A stretch of DNA of 64,000 nucleotides from NCBI GenBank assembly GCA_002946415.1, contig NJPS01000077.1, forward strand, positions 124,001 to 188,000. The letters run 5' to 3'. The notes under the pieces were generated by a model. It was not told where the DNA came from and made no database searches. It was given only the letters and a program-made list of their open reading frames with translations. This stretch comes from Rutstroemia sp. NJR-2017a BVV2. Its lineage: Eukaryota > Ascomycota > Leotiomycetes > Helotiales > Rutstroemiaceae. The translations under genes and the position numbers were made by a program. Below are positions 39,725-49,422 of this stretch, one piece after another; within the stretch, counting starts at the first letter, position 1; each line of letters starts with the position of its first letter.

Positions 39725-39725
39725 A

Positions 39726-41858
39726 AACAGGGAAGGATGAATCTAGATAGGTAGATACTTGATGACGGTTGGGGTTTGGGGGAGAATCAGTCGTTTGGGT
39801 GTCCGCGGATTGTTGAAAGACATTCACCGTTTGAGAAAGTGGGTGTAGTTGTTTAGTTAGATAGAAGAATGATGCAGTCGATTCGAGAAGAATTGCTCGT
39901 TTCGGCACAGGTGCATTGTCTTATCTGTCCAACCAAGGAGAACGAAGTACGAAGTCAATGGTTTCATGAAAAGAAAGCTGAACGCAGATATGTTAACGTT
40001 AACGTTACTTTATATCTTGCTACCTAGTATTGTACCGTTTTCTTGATAGTTCGTTGTCCGGAGGTTGGTGGCGTTTACTTGTCCTGGCGTGCGCTGGTCT
40101 TTGGTTTATCATGTGTTGAGCGTAGGTGTGCGGTAGAAGGAAGCCGGTAATTTGGATCCCAGGATGGAGTAGTATGCTGGTGGTTTGTCTTGAAGAGGGG
40201 CAGGTAGAGAAGATTGATATATATAAGTTAGTCTTGCGTTCTGTTTATACACAAGTAGATCTTCCTTCTGAGTCTAAGGCCCCTTGGGGTTACTTTGGGT
40301 ATTGTGTCGCATCGTCTGTAATGATTCCATATCACTCGTCTAGAATGGGACTCGGCTGATATCTTCCATAATGACAGCCAGCACAAGGAGTTCCTTTCAT
40401 TTTCACAGACAGATGGACTTGTGGATAGTGCGGTCATCGGGTCAGATTTCAATTGCTGTCGGATGATATCCGATTGTTCATGGACCTTGTGGCAGGTACG
40501 GAAGATGTTTGATGCTTTGTCTAGTTTGTGGTGTTGGATCGATCTGGTACCTACAAGTGCGGATGGGCTAGATTCCCGAAAGCCCAAGGGACGCACAGTC
40601 GGATGGGATGTACGAGAAGACTGCAACCTATCCTATCCGAGGTAGCTGTATAGGTCCAAGAGATCTGTAGGAAATTCCGGTTGACCTTCGGAGAGTCGAC
40701 TTCCTGTAGAGCTGGAGGAGGTTACAGTATTTGAACTGCATAAGTCAGTACAAGGAAGGTGATTGATCTAGGAAGCTAGGGGTAACTAGTAAGTAGTACG
40801 CCAGCGAAGGAGGATAGCACCGGCATGGCTTATTTTCTTTACACAACAGTATACTCCGACAAACCTATGGTAAATATGGAACTATAGAGCCCCCTGAGAG
40901 GCCTATATGACATCCGATCTGCATATATGTTTCCTACGGCCTGCTGAGGTACTAAATCCAAAAAGCCGTGTGAGCGGAACGGCCATCCAAGGAAAGGGGA
41001 TACAACCAACTTACTGATATAAGACCCCTAGAATACCGGTCCCGCTGGAAATTCTCGTCGAATATTCGTACGCAGGCGAAGCGTATAATCATGCTATCGC
41101 AGTATCTCTCGAGGTGCTGCGTCGTTGCGTCGTCGCATCATTGAACAGAGCGTAACGATAAATTGACTCGCGAAGCTGGAAAGAGGCGATTCGAATCGTT
41201 CCTTCGTAATGAATAAATATCTTTTAGGGTATGACAAGTATATAAAAAGAAGTCAGGACTGCTTGTCCAGCGATGGTTGTGCGATGGATGTCCTAAAAGG
41301 AAATATGTCAGCACGTGAGCGACGAGGACCGAAAAGCTCTAGCGTTGTAACACGAATTTAACCACATATCAACTCCCTCGGACCAAACTTTTGCGGAAGC
41401 TTTTCCGCAGTAACCTCACCGTCACTCACTCCTCCAAGAAGGTCTTTCGTAGAGTATCCCCTTCCTGTTTCTTCGTTTGAATTTTGCTGATTTTGTTAGG
41501 TGGTTTTGAGTAACGGGTTGAGCTAGGTCTTGGGATTGACATGCGGGGGGGGATGGGAGAAGTGTAGATGAGGAGGGAGAGGTATAAAGAAAGAAGAAAA
41601 GAAAAAAGAAAAAGGAGAGAAAAGAAAAAATGGAGAGGAGAAGAGAAGGCAGAAGAGAGCAGAACAGAAGCTCAAATGGGATTGATGTGGTTGGCCGAAG
41701 CCCGAAATGAAGAGTGAATTTGGAGGCCATTGGTGGTTCCAAAAAGAGAGGTCGCTCCTTCTTCCTCTTCTTCTTCCTCTTTCTCTTTCTCTTCCTCTTT
41801 CTCTTCTTCTTCTTCTTCTTCTTCTTCTTCTTCTTCTTCTTCTTCTTCTTCTTCTGCT
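39726..41858. other. Intergenic region, no supported gene
   Basis: About 2.1 kb between the decayed copy and the intact paralogue. Only short overlapping frames. Ends in a long pyrimidine tract. Confidence 0.5.
41757..41856 (+). repeat. Pyrimidine tract with (TTC)~17 microsatellite
   Basis: Interrupted CTTCCT/CTTTCT units run into a pure TTC run at about 41803-41854. It starts three bases beyond the stop codon of the minus-strand gene, where it reads GAA-rich. Expansion or a frameshift there could alter the protein's end. Confidence 0.95.
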
Positions 41859-42650
41859 TCACATTCGCACAGCGTAACCTCTCCTCCTCGCCTGCACCAT
41901 AACCTCCCGCCCCCTAAACCTCCCCGCTCGTTCCCCCTCCATCACCTCCTCCATCACCTCTTCCTCCGCCCCCCCCTCCCCCTGTGCCTCCCCCTCCCCC
42001 ATCTCCTCCATCTCAATCTCCTTCTTCCTCCTCTCTTCCTCTTCCTCCTCCTTCACCTTCTGTTTGGCCCATTCGAGGTGTGCATAGCACCACTCGAGGA
42101 AGTCGCAACCCAGGGTGACCCACCCGGTAACATACCAGACAGCGTTCCATCCCGACGTAAACTCCGCCGGAATCTGCAAAATTAAGCCCCAATGGAGCCA
42201 GATAGTATCGAGCAGGAGCGCCCATGAGCTCCCCTTGCGGAAGCGGAAGCGGAAGCGGGGCGGGGGCGGGAAAAGAGACAGTAGTTCATCGCCAATGGCG
42301 ATGCAAGCGAGGGCCATCTATATATAGAGATAGTTAGTTTTCATTGTTCCTTCGCGTTTCAAGCATTGTATCTGTGTGGATGTTCGGTTGGGAGTGGGAC
42401 AATCTGGGTAGTGCAATTCTTCAGACGGACTCGTAGAATCAAGTGCTATCAATGCTTCAAAAGGACTTGTGGAACCGAGTGATATCATGAACTCATTTCA
42501 TCTGATGTTACTTACGGCCATATATGCGAAGACCTTTTCGGTCTCGAGGAGATCGTCCTTCCTCCAGAAGTATACAGTAGAGGCGAGGCAGAATGCCAGC
42601 GCCGCGATCTTCACCGCCCGGTAAAGAACGAGGAGGTGCTTTAGACCCAT
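41859..42650 (-). CDS. Small four-helix membrane protein, unknown family
   Basis: Two exons on the minus strand: 42650-42516 (45 codons, ending FAYMA before GTAAGT) and 42317-41859, giving 197 residues. Four hydrophobic segments: KIAALAFCLASTVYFW, VFAYMAMALACIAIG, WALLLDTIWLHWGLILQI and WYVTGWVTLGCDFLEWCY. Between helices 2 and 3 is a short FPPPPRFRFRFRKG loop. The C-terminus is a Glu/Lys-rich coil (VKEEEEEERRKKEIEMEEMG) followed by a basic end. The layout recalls MARVEL-type four-helix proteins, but I see no diagnostic motif. A decayed paralogue lies at 38140-39725 in opposite orientation. Conservation of the splice sites and exon boundary between the two copies supports this model. Function unknown. 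Confidence 0.72.
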
Positions 42651-43221
42651 TGTTTGGAGTGGGCTGGGACAATGAATTGAGATTATTGCGCAGTATAATT
42701 TGAAGCTTTTAAAGTGTTGTAATTACTGTACTGACTTGGAACATTCAGGGAATTTGGAATCATGAAGCTGGTTGGGATATTGTACTTTGATTCTAATCAT
42801 CTTCGCTCTTTCCTCAAACGCAGTTGCTCAACCCGCGGGCTCCATTCCTGCTACTTATGGATGACGAGGGAAAACTGGCGGAGCGGCGACAGATATGAAT
42901 AAACTAGAGTGGTAACAACATGAGGAAGCAAAGAACGTCTTCAAATTTGATGCGATTCTCTTTCGACCTCGACAAACAAGGAGAACTCAGATGGATGGTA
43001 TGACTCTTGTCCGCTTGGAGGAGTTGCATACCGTTACCCGACACGACCGGTCGCCATCCCAGTGTTCTTACGCTGCCTCCCTACTCAATAGGTAGGTTTC
43101 CGCAGTGTTGCATTTGTTGCAGTGTGCAGTTTTGCAGTTTTACAGTTCTGCAGTTTTGCAACCAGCAGAGGGCGTCCATTAGGGCTAGACTAGTTTTTTG
43201 CCTCCCACTACATCGACGCCT

Positions 43222-43229
43222 TATATAAA
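43222..43229 (+). promoter_or_regulatory. TATA box of the first duplicated gene
   Basis: TATATAAA about 150 bases upstream of the ATG at 43380. The corresponding place in the second unit (about 44515-44523) reads CATATTTAA, so the motif is degraded there. Confidence 0.5.
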
Positions 43230-43379
43230 ACCTCTCTCAATATTTCTATACCTGATCAAAAAAGTTCTCACTCGCTGCACTCAAACTGTTACCTCTCGAC
43301 ATTAAACCTGTCCACAGACATATTTTCAAATAACGCCGCAAATCATCACGTTGCTCCAGCAGAGCTCAATATCCTCATA

Positions 43380-43892
43380 ATGTTCGCAAATACGACAACT
43401 ACCAACCTTTATCACGAGTGTATGGTTGAAGTAGCACGTAGCTACTACGGGGAGTGGGCCGAGTGGATAATTCTTGGTTCGACGGAGCTTTACAAACAAT
43501 TGACGAGGCCGATTGTCTTGTCTTCAACAGACGTAGATATGCGCCTGGTGTGTGCTTTTTGCTTCGTCGTCTTAACGATCGCCTTTTTAACGTTCATCAT
43601 CGATAGCTATGACAGCGGATGGAAAGATGGAGAACACGAGATACTAGAAAGGCTTGCACCATTGGATGACGACAGGCAATTACGGATGATTAGGTTAAAG
43701 ATCATTAAATGGAACAAAGAGTGCGAGGCGGGAGCGAGAACACACATGGGCAAGGTTCCTTTGGAACGTATCAAGCTTCGACCGCCGCCTGATTGGACTT
43801 CGGGGGAGAAATTGCCTGACTTCTCGGGAGACGAAGAGATTCGTGAAGAGAAAGAGATCGGAGATGCTAAAATGGGCTTCTATCGACGTTAG
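43380..43892 (+). CDS. Small single-helix membrane protein, unknown (copy A)
   Basis: Intronless frame of 170 residues from an ATG in the context CTCATAATG. N-terminal ~55 residues start MFANTTTTNLYHECMVEVAR and include the aromatic stretch YYGEWAEWIILGSTELY. One membrane helix, LVCAFCFVVLTIAFLTFII, lies at ~57-75. A hydrophilic C-terminal half follows: LERLAPLDDDRQLRMI, then IKLRPPPDWTSGEKLPDFS and DEEIREEKEIG. No signal peptide is obvious, and I recognise no family. It is the first of a tandem pair; the second is at 44681-45217. Conservation of the C-terminal tail between copies indicates a real protein. Confidence 0.75.
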   Translation: MFANTTTTNLYHECMVEVARSYYGEWAEWIILGSTELYKQLTRPIVLSSTDVDMRLVCAFCFVVLTIAFLTFIIDSYDSGWKDGEHEILERLAPLDDDRQLRMIRLKIIKWNKECEAGARTHMGKVPLERIKLRPPPDWTSGEKLPDFSGDEEIREEKEIGDAKMGFYRR

Positions 43893-44680
43893 ATCAATTT
43901 GTACTGATAGCATATCTCAGAGCTTAGTAGTAGGGTACAGTTTTAAACTGTTGATACTGAAGCTGGTGGAGACGTTGTACTTTGATTCTAATTATCGTTG
44001 CTCTTTCCTAAAATGCAGCTGCTCGACCCGTGGCCACCGTTCCTGCTGCTTATGGATGCAGAACCAAACAGACGCTTTTTCGATCTCCTTAGCAGGCATC
44101 TGAAAACCAAGATGCAAGCTGACCTAGCACTCCCTTACCTCTCTACCTGTGAGTTTGTTTCGAAACGGGATGAAGACATCGTGATGTTAACACTGATACT
44201 GATATGGCTTGTGGCCGTTGGAAGGTATGGCAGATGTATGGTGAGGGCAAAAGTGGCGGAGCAGCGACAGATTGGACAAACTGGAGTGGAATCGACAAAC
44301 AAGGAGGATTCAGATGGATGGTATATTCTTGTCCGCTTGGAAAAGTTGCATATTGTTAACCAACACCGCCGGCTGCGATCTCAGTATTCCTCCCACTGCC
44401 TCCCTACTCAATAGGTACGCCCTTGCACTTTCGCACTTGTGCAGTTTTGCAGCTAACAGAGGGAGTCCATTAGGGCTAGACTAGTTTTTTCCTTTCCACA
44501 CTAAATCGACACCTCATATTTAACCTCCCTCAATATCACTTCACCTGCTCAAACACGTTTTCACTGGCTGCATTCCCACGTTTGCCTCTCGATATCGAAA
44601 CCTGCCAACGACTCCACGAACATCTTTGAAACAACGCCGCCAATCACCAAACTGCTCCAGCAAAGCTCAACATCTCCACA

Positions 44681-45217
44681 ATGTTTGCAAACATGACAAA
44701 TATCAACCTTTATCACGACCGATTGGTTGACGTGGCACGCAGCTACATCGGGGATTGGGTCGAGTGGATATTTTCTCGTTCGACAGTGCTTCACAAACTC
44801 TCAAGAATGCCGATGGTCGAGCCTTATAAGAAGATGGATGAGCGCGTGATGGTTATTTATTTTATTTTCTTAGGGCTGTCTCTCTTATTCATTGGCGCAG
44901 GCCACGCAATGGGACATAGAAGTGGGCAATGCGATATGCTGGAACAGCTTGCACCTTTGGATGACGACGAGCAATTAAGGACTATTAGGTCAATGATCAT
45001 TGAATTGAATAAAGAGAATGACATATTTATGGAACGCTATGGTGAGGAACGCAATATGAGGCGTCACAAAAAGATTCAGAAGCGTTACGGATATATCAAG
45101 CTTCGACCGCCGCCAGATTGGACTTCAGGGGAGGAATTGTCTGATTTATCGGAAGACGAAGAGATTCGCGAAGAGAAACAAATCGGAAATGCTGGGATGG
45201 GCCTCTATCCACGTTAG
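44681..45217 (+). CDS. Small single-helix membrane protein, unknown (copy B)
   Basis: Intronless, 178 residues, paralogue of the gene at 43380. Shared parts: MFAN start, NLYH, VARSY.G.W.EWI, LE.LAPLDDD.QLR.IR and the tail IKLRPPPDWTSGEELSDLS / DEEIREEKQIG. The helix (MVIYFIFLGLSLLFIGAG) and the segment before it differ greatly from copy A. Copy B also has about eight extra basic residues (RRHKKIQKRYGY) before the conserved tail. Function unknown. Its promoter lacks the clean TATA box of copy A. Confidence 0.75.
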   Translation: MFANMTNINLYHDRLVDVARSYIGDWVEWIFSRSTVLHKLSRMPMVEPYKKMDERVMVIYFIFLGLSLLFIGAGHAMGHRSGQCDMLEQLAPLDDDEQLRTIRSMIIELNKENDIFMERYGEERNMRRHKKIQKRYGYIKLRPPPDWTSGEELSDLSEDEEIREEKQIGNAGMGLYPR

Positions 45218-45289
45218 ATAGATTCGGACTGATAGTATGTATATCTCAGAGCTTGCTAGTAGGGTACAATTTTAAACTATTGATACTGA

Positions 45290-46181
45290 GAGCCGGTGGC
45301 TTCCATATCGATGTCCTTGTTGCTCTCACAATTATTGCACTTTTATGAACTACACAAAATCACTTACAGTGTGTTGTTACCTTGACTTACGAATTTGACA
45401 ACTATGATTGTCCAAATTAGAAGAATGGAGCCGGTTCTAGTGATTTGGGAGACTCAAAACACAGCAGCTTTCATTATTGAGAACCTCAAATATTGTCATC
45501 CATCTGGTTGCCCTAAGTTTGGACACACAGTCACCGGTCCTTGCCGTCCGGAAGCTCGATGATACATACAATCGTCCATCATTGCTTTTTGAGTCCATTC
45601 TGTACAACGGATCAATCTAGGGTTCAAAATGAACTTCTTTTCGTGAATGAAAACCTGATGTCTTGGAGAAACTTGGAGAAATCGACGAGAACAATTGCTC
45701 GAGGTTGGCGGAAGGGAGTGGCTTGCATACACGTGATTACTGTATGCTGTGCCACAAGTACCAAGAAACGATGCTACGTCTATTGGGGAAACCAAGACAA
45801 TTCATGGGCACCTGCACCATCTTGTTCTTCCACATCTTCTGGTGCGACTGTTTGGACGGACTTCCAGCAAAGATATTCAGAATCGAAAGACAATTTAGGC
45901 GACGGTGTACATGAGGTACGTGTCGTAAGATCCCCTTCTACTGCAATGCACTCTCAAATGGTGCATATGGGCAGTAAGTTAGGTGATCAAGGCTGATCAT
46001 TTAATATGAGCATAAGGCCCTTCTTTAGGGAACTCCCCCGCATTACCATCCGATCTATGTAAGTTACGTTGGTGAACGAGCCGACAGTACGAAAAACAAA
46101 CCAGAAGCCCTTTTCAACAGAATATACCATCATCAGCTTTCAGAACTTGACATCCACGAGTCTCTCCGATTAGAAGTCATC
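45290..46181. other. Intergenic region, no supported gene
   Basis: About 0.9 kb between copy B and the F-box gene. A 151-codon frame at 45541-45996 and an overlapping 83-codon frame in another phase show no domain or repeat and are not called. Confidence 0.5.
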
Positions 46182-47654
46182 ATGACCACTTTAATCAACC
46201 CGCCAGAGAGCATCACACACCGACTTCCGTCGGAGCTTCTGGATCAAATAATCAAAAATGTTCAGGATAAAAGCGACTTGGTCCGCCTTTCGAACACCTG
46301 CAAGGGTCTACACATTTATGCGCAGCGGGTTCTTTACAACACTATTACATTGGAAGTCTCCCTTAAAAACAGACACACAATCTATCTCCTGCTGCGAAGT
46401 TTGTTCCGAAATCCTGCTTTACCGCCTCTCGTCAAAAACTTCAGCATGCAACGTAACTTGCCTGATGGGTTGGAGCCCCCTTCTACATTCTCATATGGTC
46501 CCAAGCCCGCATTAGATCCTGCCATTAGAGTGTTGCTCGAGCACGCACTCGAACCAGAATACTTGAAAGGGAAAATTTGGTTCCAAGGGGTCATTGAAGG
46601 GGATCCTTTAGCTGCCACCGTCTTCATCATGTGGATGTTGCCGGAGCTCAAAGCTCTGAAGATTAATGAAGCCGTCCTGCTTATGGACACTCGTTCTGTC
46701 ATCGGTGGTGCATTTTGGCATATTCTTCGCCCTGAAAGATTCATCGTGACCCCTGTAACTACCTTCGGATGGAACCATCTCGAAAGTTTTGAGGTTGGTC
46801 TTGATTGGGGCATCGGTCTTCGCTTGGAATTGTCTACCTTTGCTCTATTGCAGCGCTGTGCCTATCTGAAATCCGCGAAGATCACTCTCGATTTGGCTTT
46901 GGACTGGTTTCACGAGCCAAACGGCGTCACATACATCTTACCTTTTCTCTCCAAATTGGTATTGTCATATATACACAAAAAGGAGAGAGTCAATCGATTA
47001 GGCGACTTCCTGATGGCTGTGCCAAACTTAAAGAGTTTTGACTACACATATTACCGCGAATTGCACAAGGTGGCTTTCTCTCGGGAGGCATTGATCCAGT
47101 CATTATCTTACGTCCAGTCGACTCTGGAACATCTCAGAATCAAACTTTTCTGGTTGGGCCAGGGCCCGGGTATTCAATATGCACTACAGGCGGCCCCCAT
47201 GATACGTGGTAAACTGGTTGGCTTACAAGATTTTCCTTCGCTCGTTTCCTTGGAAATATGTGCAACGGTTCTGCTCGGGTGTCCAGACTTCTCACAGGGC
47301 AGCGCACCAAACCTAGGCGCACTATTGCCACGGAACCTCAAGAAACTCCATCTGGAAGAGCAATTACCAGACATCAATTTCATAAGCTGGTGCGACGAAG
47401 ACTACGCGGAACTCCTCCGCGCGTTCTTGTCCAGTTGGCATGAGTATACGCCAGATCTAGAAGTTCTGATCCTTGAGAGTACTATTAGATACTACGAGGA
47501 GGTTGAAGGACAGCAGGTGTGGAAACTGTTGAATGAGCATTCATTGGAGTGGAAATTGCGTCGAATTACTTCTGGGTTTGAGTCTGCTTCTGTGTTTGGG
47601 TCTACTTCTGTGGTTGAGTATACGATTAATTTTCGCCGCGAAAAGACGTCCTAA
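46182..47654 (+). CDS. F-box protein
   Basis: Intronless, 490 residues, ATG at 46182. Residues ~12-55 read as an F-box (ITHRLPSELLDQIIKNVQDK, DLVRLSNTCKGLHIYAQRVL), the part that would bind Skp1 in an SCF ubiquitin ligase. The remainder has diffuse Leu-rich spacing (for example LKALKINEAVLL, LVSLEICATVLLG, NLKKLHLEEQLPD) of the kind seen in fungal F-box proteins with LRR-like substrate domains. The substrate is unknown. Such genes are often numerous and poorly conserved in these fungi. It sits between the small membrane-protein block and the pectin genes. Confidence 0.85.
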   Translation: MTTLINPPESITHRLPSELLDQIIKNVQDKSDLVRLSNTCKGLHIYAQRVLYNTITLEVSLKNRHTIYLLLRSLFRNPALPPLVKNFSMQRNLPDGLEPPSTFSYGPKPALDPAIRVLLEHALEPEYLKGKIWFQGVIEGDPLAATVFIMWMLPELKALKINEAVLLMDTRSVIGGAFWHILRPERFIVTPVTTFGWNHLESFEVGLDWGIGLRLELSTFALLQRCAYLKSAKITLDLALDWFHEPNGVTYILPFLSKLVLSYIHKKERVNRLGDFLMAVPNLKSFDYTYYRELHKVAFSREALIQSLSYVQSTLEHLRIKLFWLGQGPGIQYALQAAPMIRGKLVGLQDFPSLVSLEICATVLLGCPDFSQGSAPNLGALLPRNLKKLHLEEQLPDINFISWCDEDYAELLRAFLSSWHEYTPDLEVLILESTIRYYEEVEGQQVWKLLNEHSLEWKLRRITSGFESASVFGSTSVVEYTINFRREKTS

Positions 47655-48160
47655 GGTTTCATGAGCGAGGGCGTGCGTCTATTCATGGAGCGTTAGGGAG
47701 TGCGTACTGTAACCTAATCAGTCTGCGTCTGGAAAATCCCGAATAAGTGGCTTTCTGATATCTGCATTGGTTTTGAAGGAAGCTAATATTCATTTCCCAT
47801 TGAAACAATTATTGAGCCAGAAGAATTCCGATTTCAGATCACGGCATGCAAACGATTTAGTGCAGTCCATGGTGGACGACTCTGTTATTTCAAGAATTGT
47901 TCTTACTCCATACTTTGAGATCTCAATTTCAAAACTTGCTGAACATTTTTTGAATGTCCAATTACATTTGGACCATATAGAATCATCTTCGGTGAGATCG
48001 GTCTGGTCTATGAATTACTGTATCTCTTGGTGTAGGAGTGGTTCACGATCTAACACAGACAGCTGTCATTGGGCAATTGGGAGCGAAGTTCATATTCAAA
48101 GCTCGACTTGATTTATGAATGAGTCCATTCCCTAGTATTACTAAAACTCAGCAAACCAGA
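47655..48160. other. Intergenic, convergent 3' ends
   Basis: About 0.5 kb between the F-box stop (+) and the pectin methylesterase stop (-). The 114-codon frame at 47767-48111 has no ATG near its start and is not called. Confidence 0.55.
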
Positions 48161-49422
48161 TTATGGAGCGCTAAGGCCTAAGTAAGCACTATCAACCCAA
48201 CTCGCGTAGTTTGACAGAATCGTCGAGATGCCCACTGCGCTGCTCAACGTCTTCGCGAACGATACGCGGGTGCCTGCTCCGTTGGTGTTTGCGTACTCCG
48301 CAAAGTAGACATTGCTTGTATCTTGAGCCGAATTCCACGCTATCACGCAAGTCTGTCAGTTATCTGGTTTCCTTGAGAAGAATATCTAGGGACAAGGGGT
48401 AACTCACCTTGCCATCCAGCAGCCGTGATGACGTTTCCTAAGTTTGAATTCTGGAAAACTACACGCGCATAATCGCCCCAGGGTCGTCCGAGGAATGAGG
48501 AACCCTTTGCGGCGCTTGCACCGCCGGGACCGACAATCACCTTGCTGCGCAAGTTAGCGCTGTAGAGAACTCTTTTTTATATAGGGTTTACTTACGCCTT
48601 GTCAAACACAAAATATCCGGTCGTGCTACTGCTCGTACGCCCTTGCGCTGTAATAACGCTCCTATTCTACGTCAGTTATTGCTTCTTTTTCTGCCACCAA
48701 ATTCCACACTCGGAATCCGAAAAAACAAAGGAAAATGCACATACGCGCTCCGCAAGACCCCAAGAGTGCAACCTTGGAACCAGCTCTGGCCCGTGATGCC
48801 AAAGATGAAATCAACCGCGCCCTCAATGTAGCAGCGGCTAAAGAACTGACTTCCGGTATGAGCATACAGGGTGTCTTGCCAGCCCTTCAGTCCACAGGCA
48901 TAGAAGCCGTGGTTTGCGCCGGTGGATGAGAGAGCTACGGCTTGCGAAACGTTTCCAGCGGAGTTGGTAACATTCTGGGATCTATTAGCCGAAGTGTAGA
49001 AGGAAAAGAAAGAAAGGAAGGAGCAGGGGGAGGAAGAAGTACCATGTTGTACATCTTGAACCCGCTTCCGGTGATGAGCAGTGTAGCGCTGGCATCGTTG
49101 CTTCCCACAGCGCTGGCGTAGGTGGCGTATATGAGCTCGGCATCGTTGTCGGCGGGATTGGTGCTTGGGTATGCGGAGCCTTTGAGGGTTATGTCGTTCT
49201 TGGAAATGGTAAGTTTCTCTTTATACGTGCCGGGATACACATAGATGGTGTCGCCTGCTGCCGCGGCATTGTATGCTGCTGTGATCTGATTGCTGTTAGT
49301 ACAACGAATGACATGGTAGTAGGGTGACTGACTGTGCTGTAGGTCTTGCCTGATCCGACGTTGAGGGTGGCAGCGTAGGCGAGGGGTGCCGCGAGAAGCT
49401 GGAGGAAAGTGGTCGTCTTCAT
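48161..49422 (-). CDS. Secreted pectin methylesterase (pectinesterase, CE8)
   Basis: Removes methyl esters from plant-wall homogalacturonan. Six exons on the minus strand: 49422-49333, 49285-49043, 48974-48745, 48661-48596, 48544-48408 and 48339-48161, giving 314 residues. A signal peptide is evident (MKTTTFLQLLAAPLAYAA). Family motifs in order: GTYKEKL, QAVAL, QDTLY, the VDFIFG box with the catalytic Asp, and the LGRPW box. Phases agree at every junction; the last joins GWQ to AWNSAQDTSNV. It is divergent from the rhamnogalacturonan acetylesterase gene across 1.4 kb, consistent with joint induction on pectin (inference). Confidence 0.94.

Larger units (their letters stand above)
38140..39725 (+). 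pseudogene. Decayed, internally duplicated paralogue of the four-helix membrane protein gene at 41859-42650
   Basis: Segments matching the intact minus-strand gene occur in order. Promoter plus start appears twice (38140-38215 and 38348-38420; shared string TTCATT...CCCA...AACAATG). Exon 1 starts MGLMHLLHLLYRVVKTG at 38407, then helix 1 appears in four tandem copies (38464-38740). The exon-1 end EKIFAYMA followed by GTGAGT is at about 38965-38992. Exon 2 start (CLVIGDELL, about 39190-39218) follows an ACAG acceptor, helix 3 (VWLLWGFILRI) is near 39465-39500, and the charged tail is duplicated at 39581-39724. In-frame stops (YF*KKDD in the third helix copy), frameshifts and a TGA before EKIF break it. 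Part of it (39293-39541) remains an open frame of 82 codons. Possibly some short product is still made. Confidence 0.7.
42764..45289 (+). repeat. Tandem duplication, two units of about 1.2 and 1.3 kb
   Basis: Unit A is 42764-43958 and unit B 43959 to about 45289. Both begin GAAGCTGGT then TTGTACTTTGATTCTAAT. Both contain CTTGTCCGCTTGGA, TGCCTCCCTACTCAATAGGTA and AGTCCATTAGGGCTAGACTAG-type strings (compare 43080-43095 with 44398-44413), then a homologous gene, then GGGTACA(G/A)TTTTAAACT(G/A)TTGATACTGA. Unit B has extra sequence near 44090-44220. A short GCCGGTGG...GTTGCTCTCAC match after 45289 may be a scrap of a third unit. Confidence 0.88.

Noticed and set aside
41422..41862. Minus-strand frame beginning with a long poly-Lys/Arg run
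   Set aside because: It is the out-of-frame reading of the GAA/TTC microsatellite; the paralogue-supported gene uses another frame and ends at 41859.
45541..45996. 151-codon plus-strand frame before the F-box gene
   Set aside because: No hydrophobic segment, domain or similarity to the neighbouring duplicated units; an overlapping frame of similar size competes.
47767..48111. 114-codon plus-strand frame between the F-box and pectin methylesterase genes
   Set aside because: Begins with TTG, has no ATG nearby and no recognisable content; sits between convergent gene ends.
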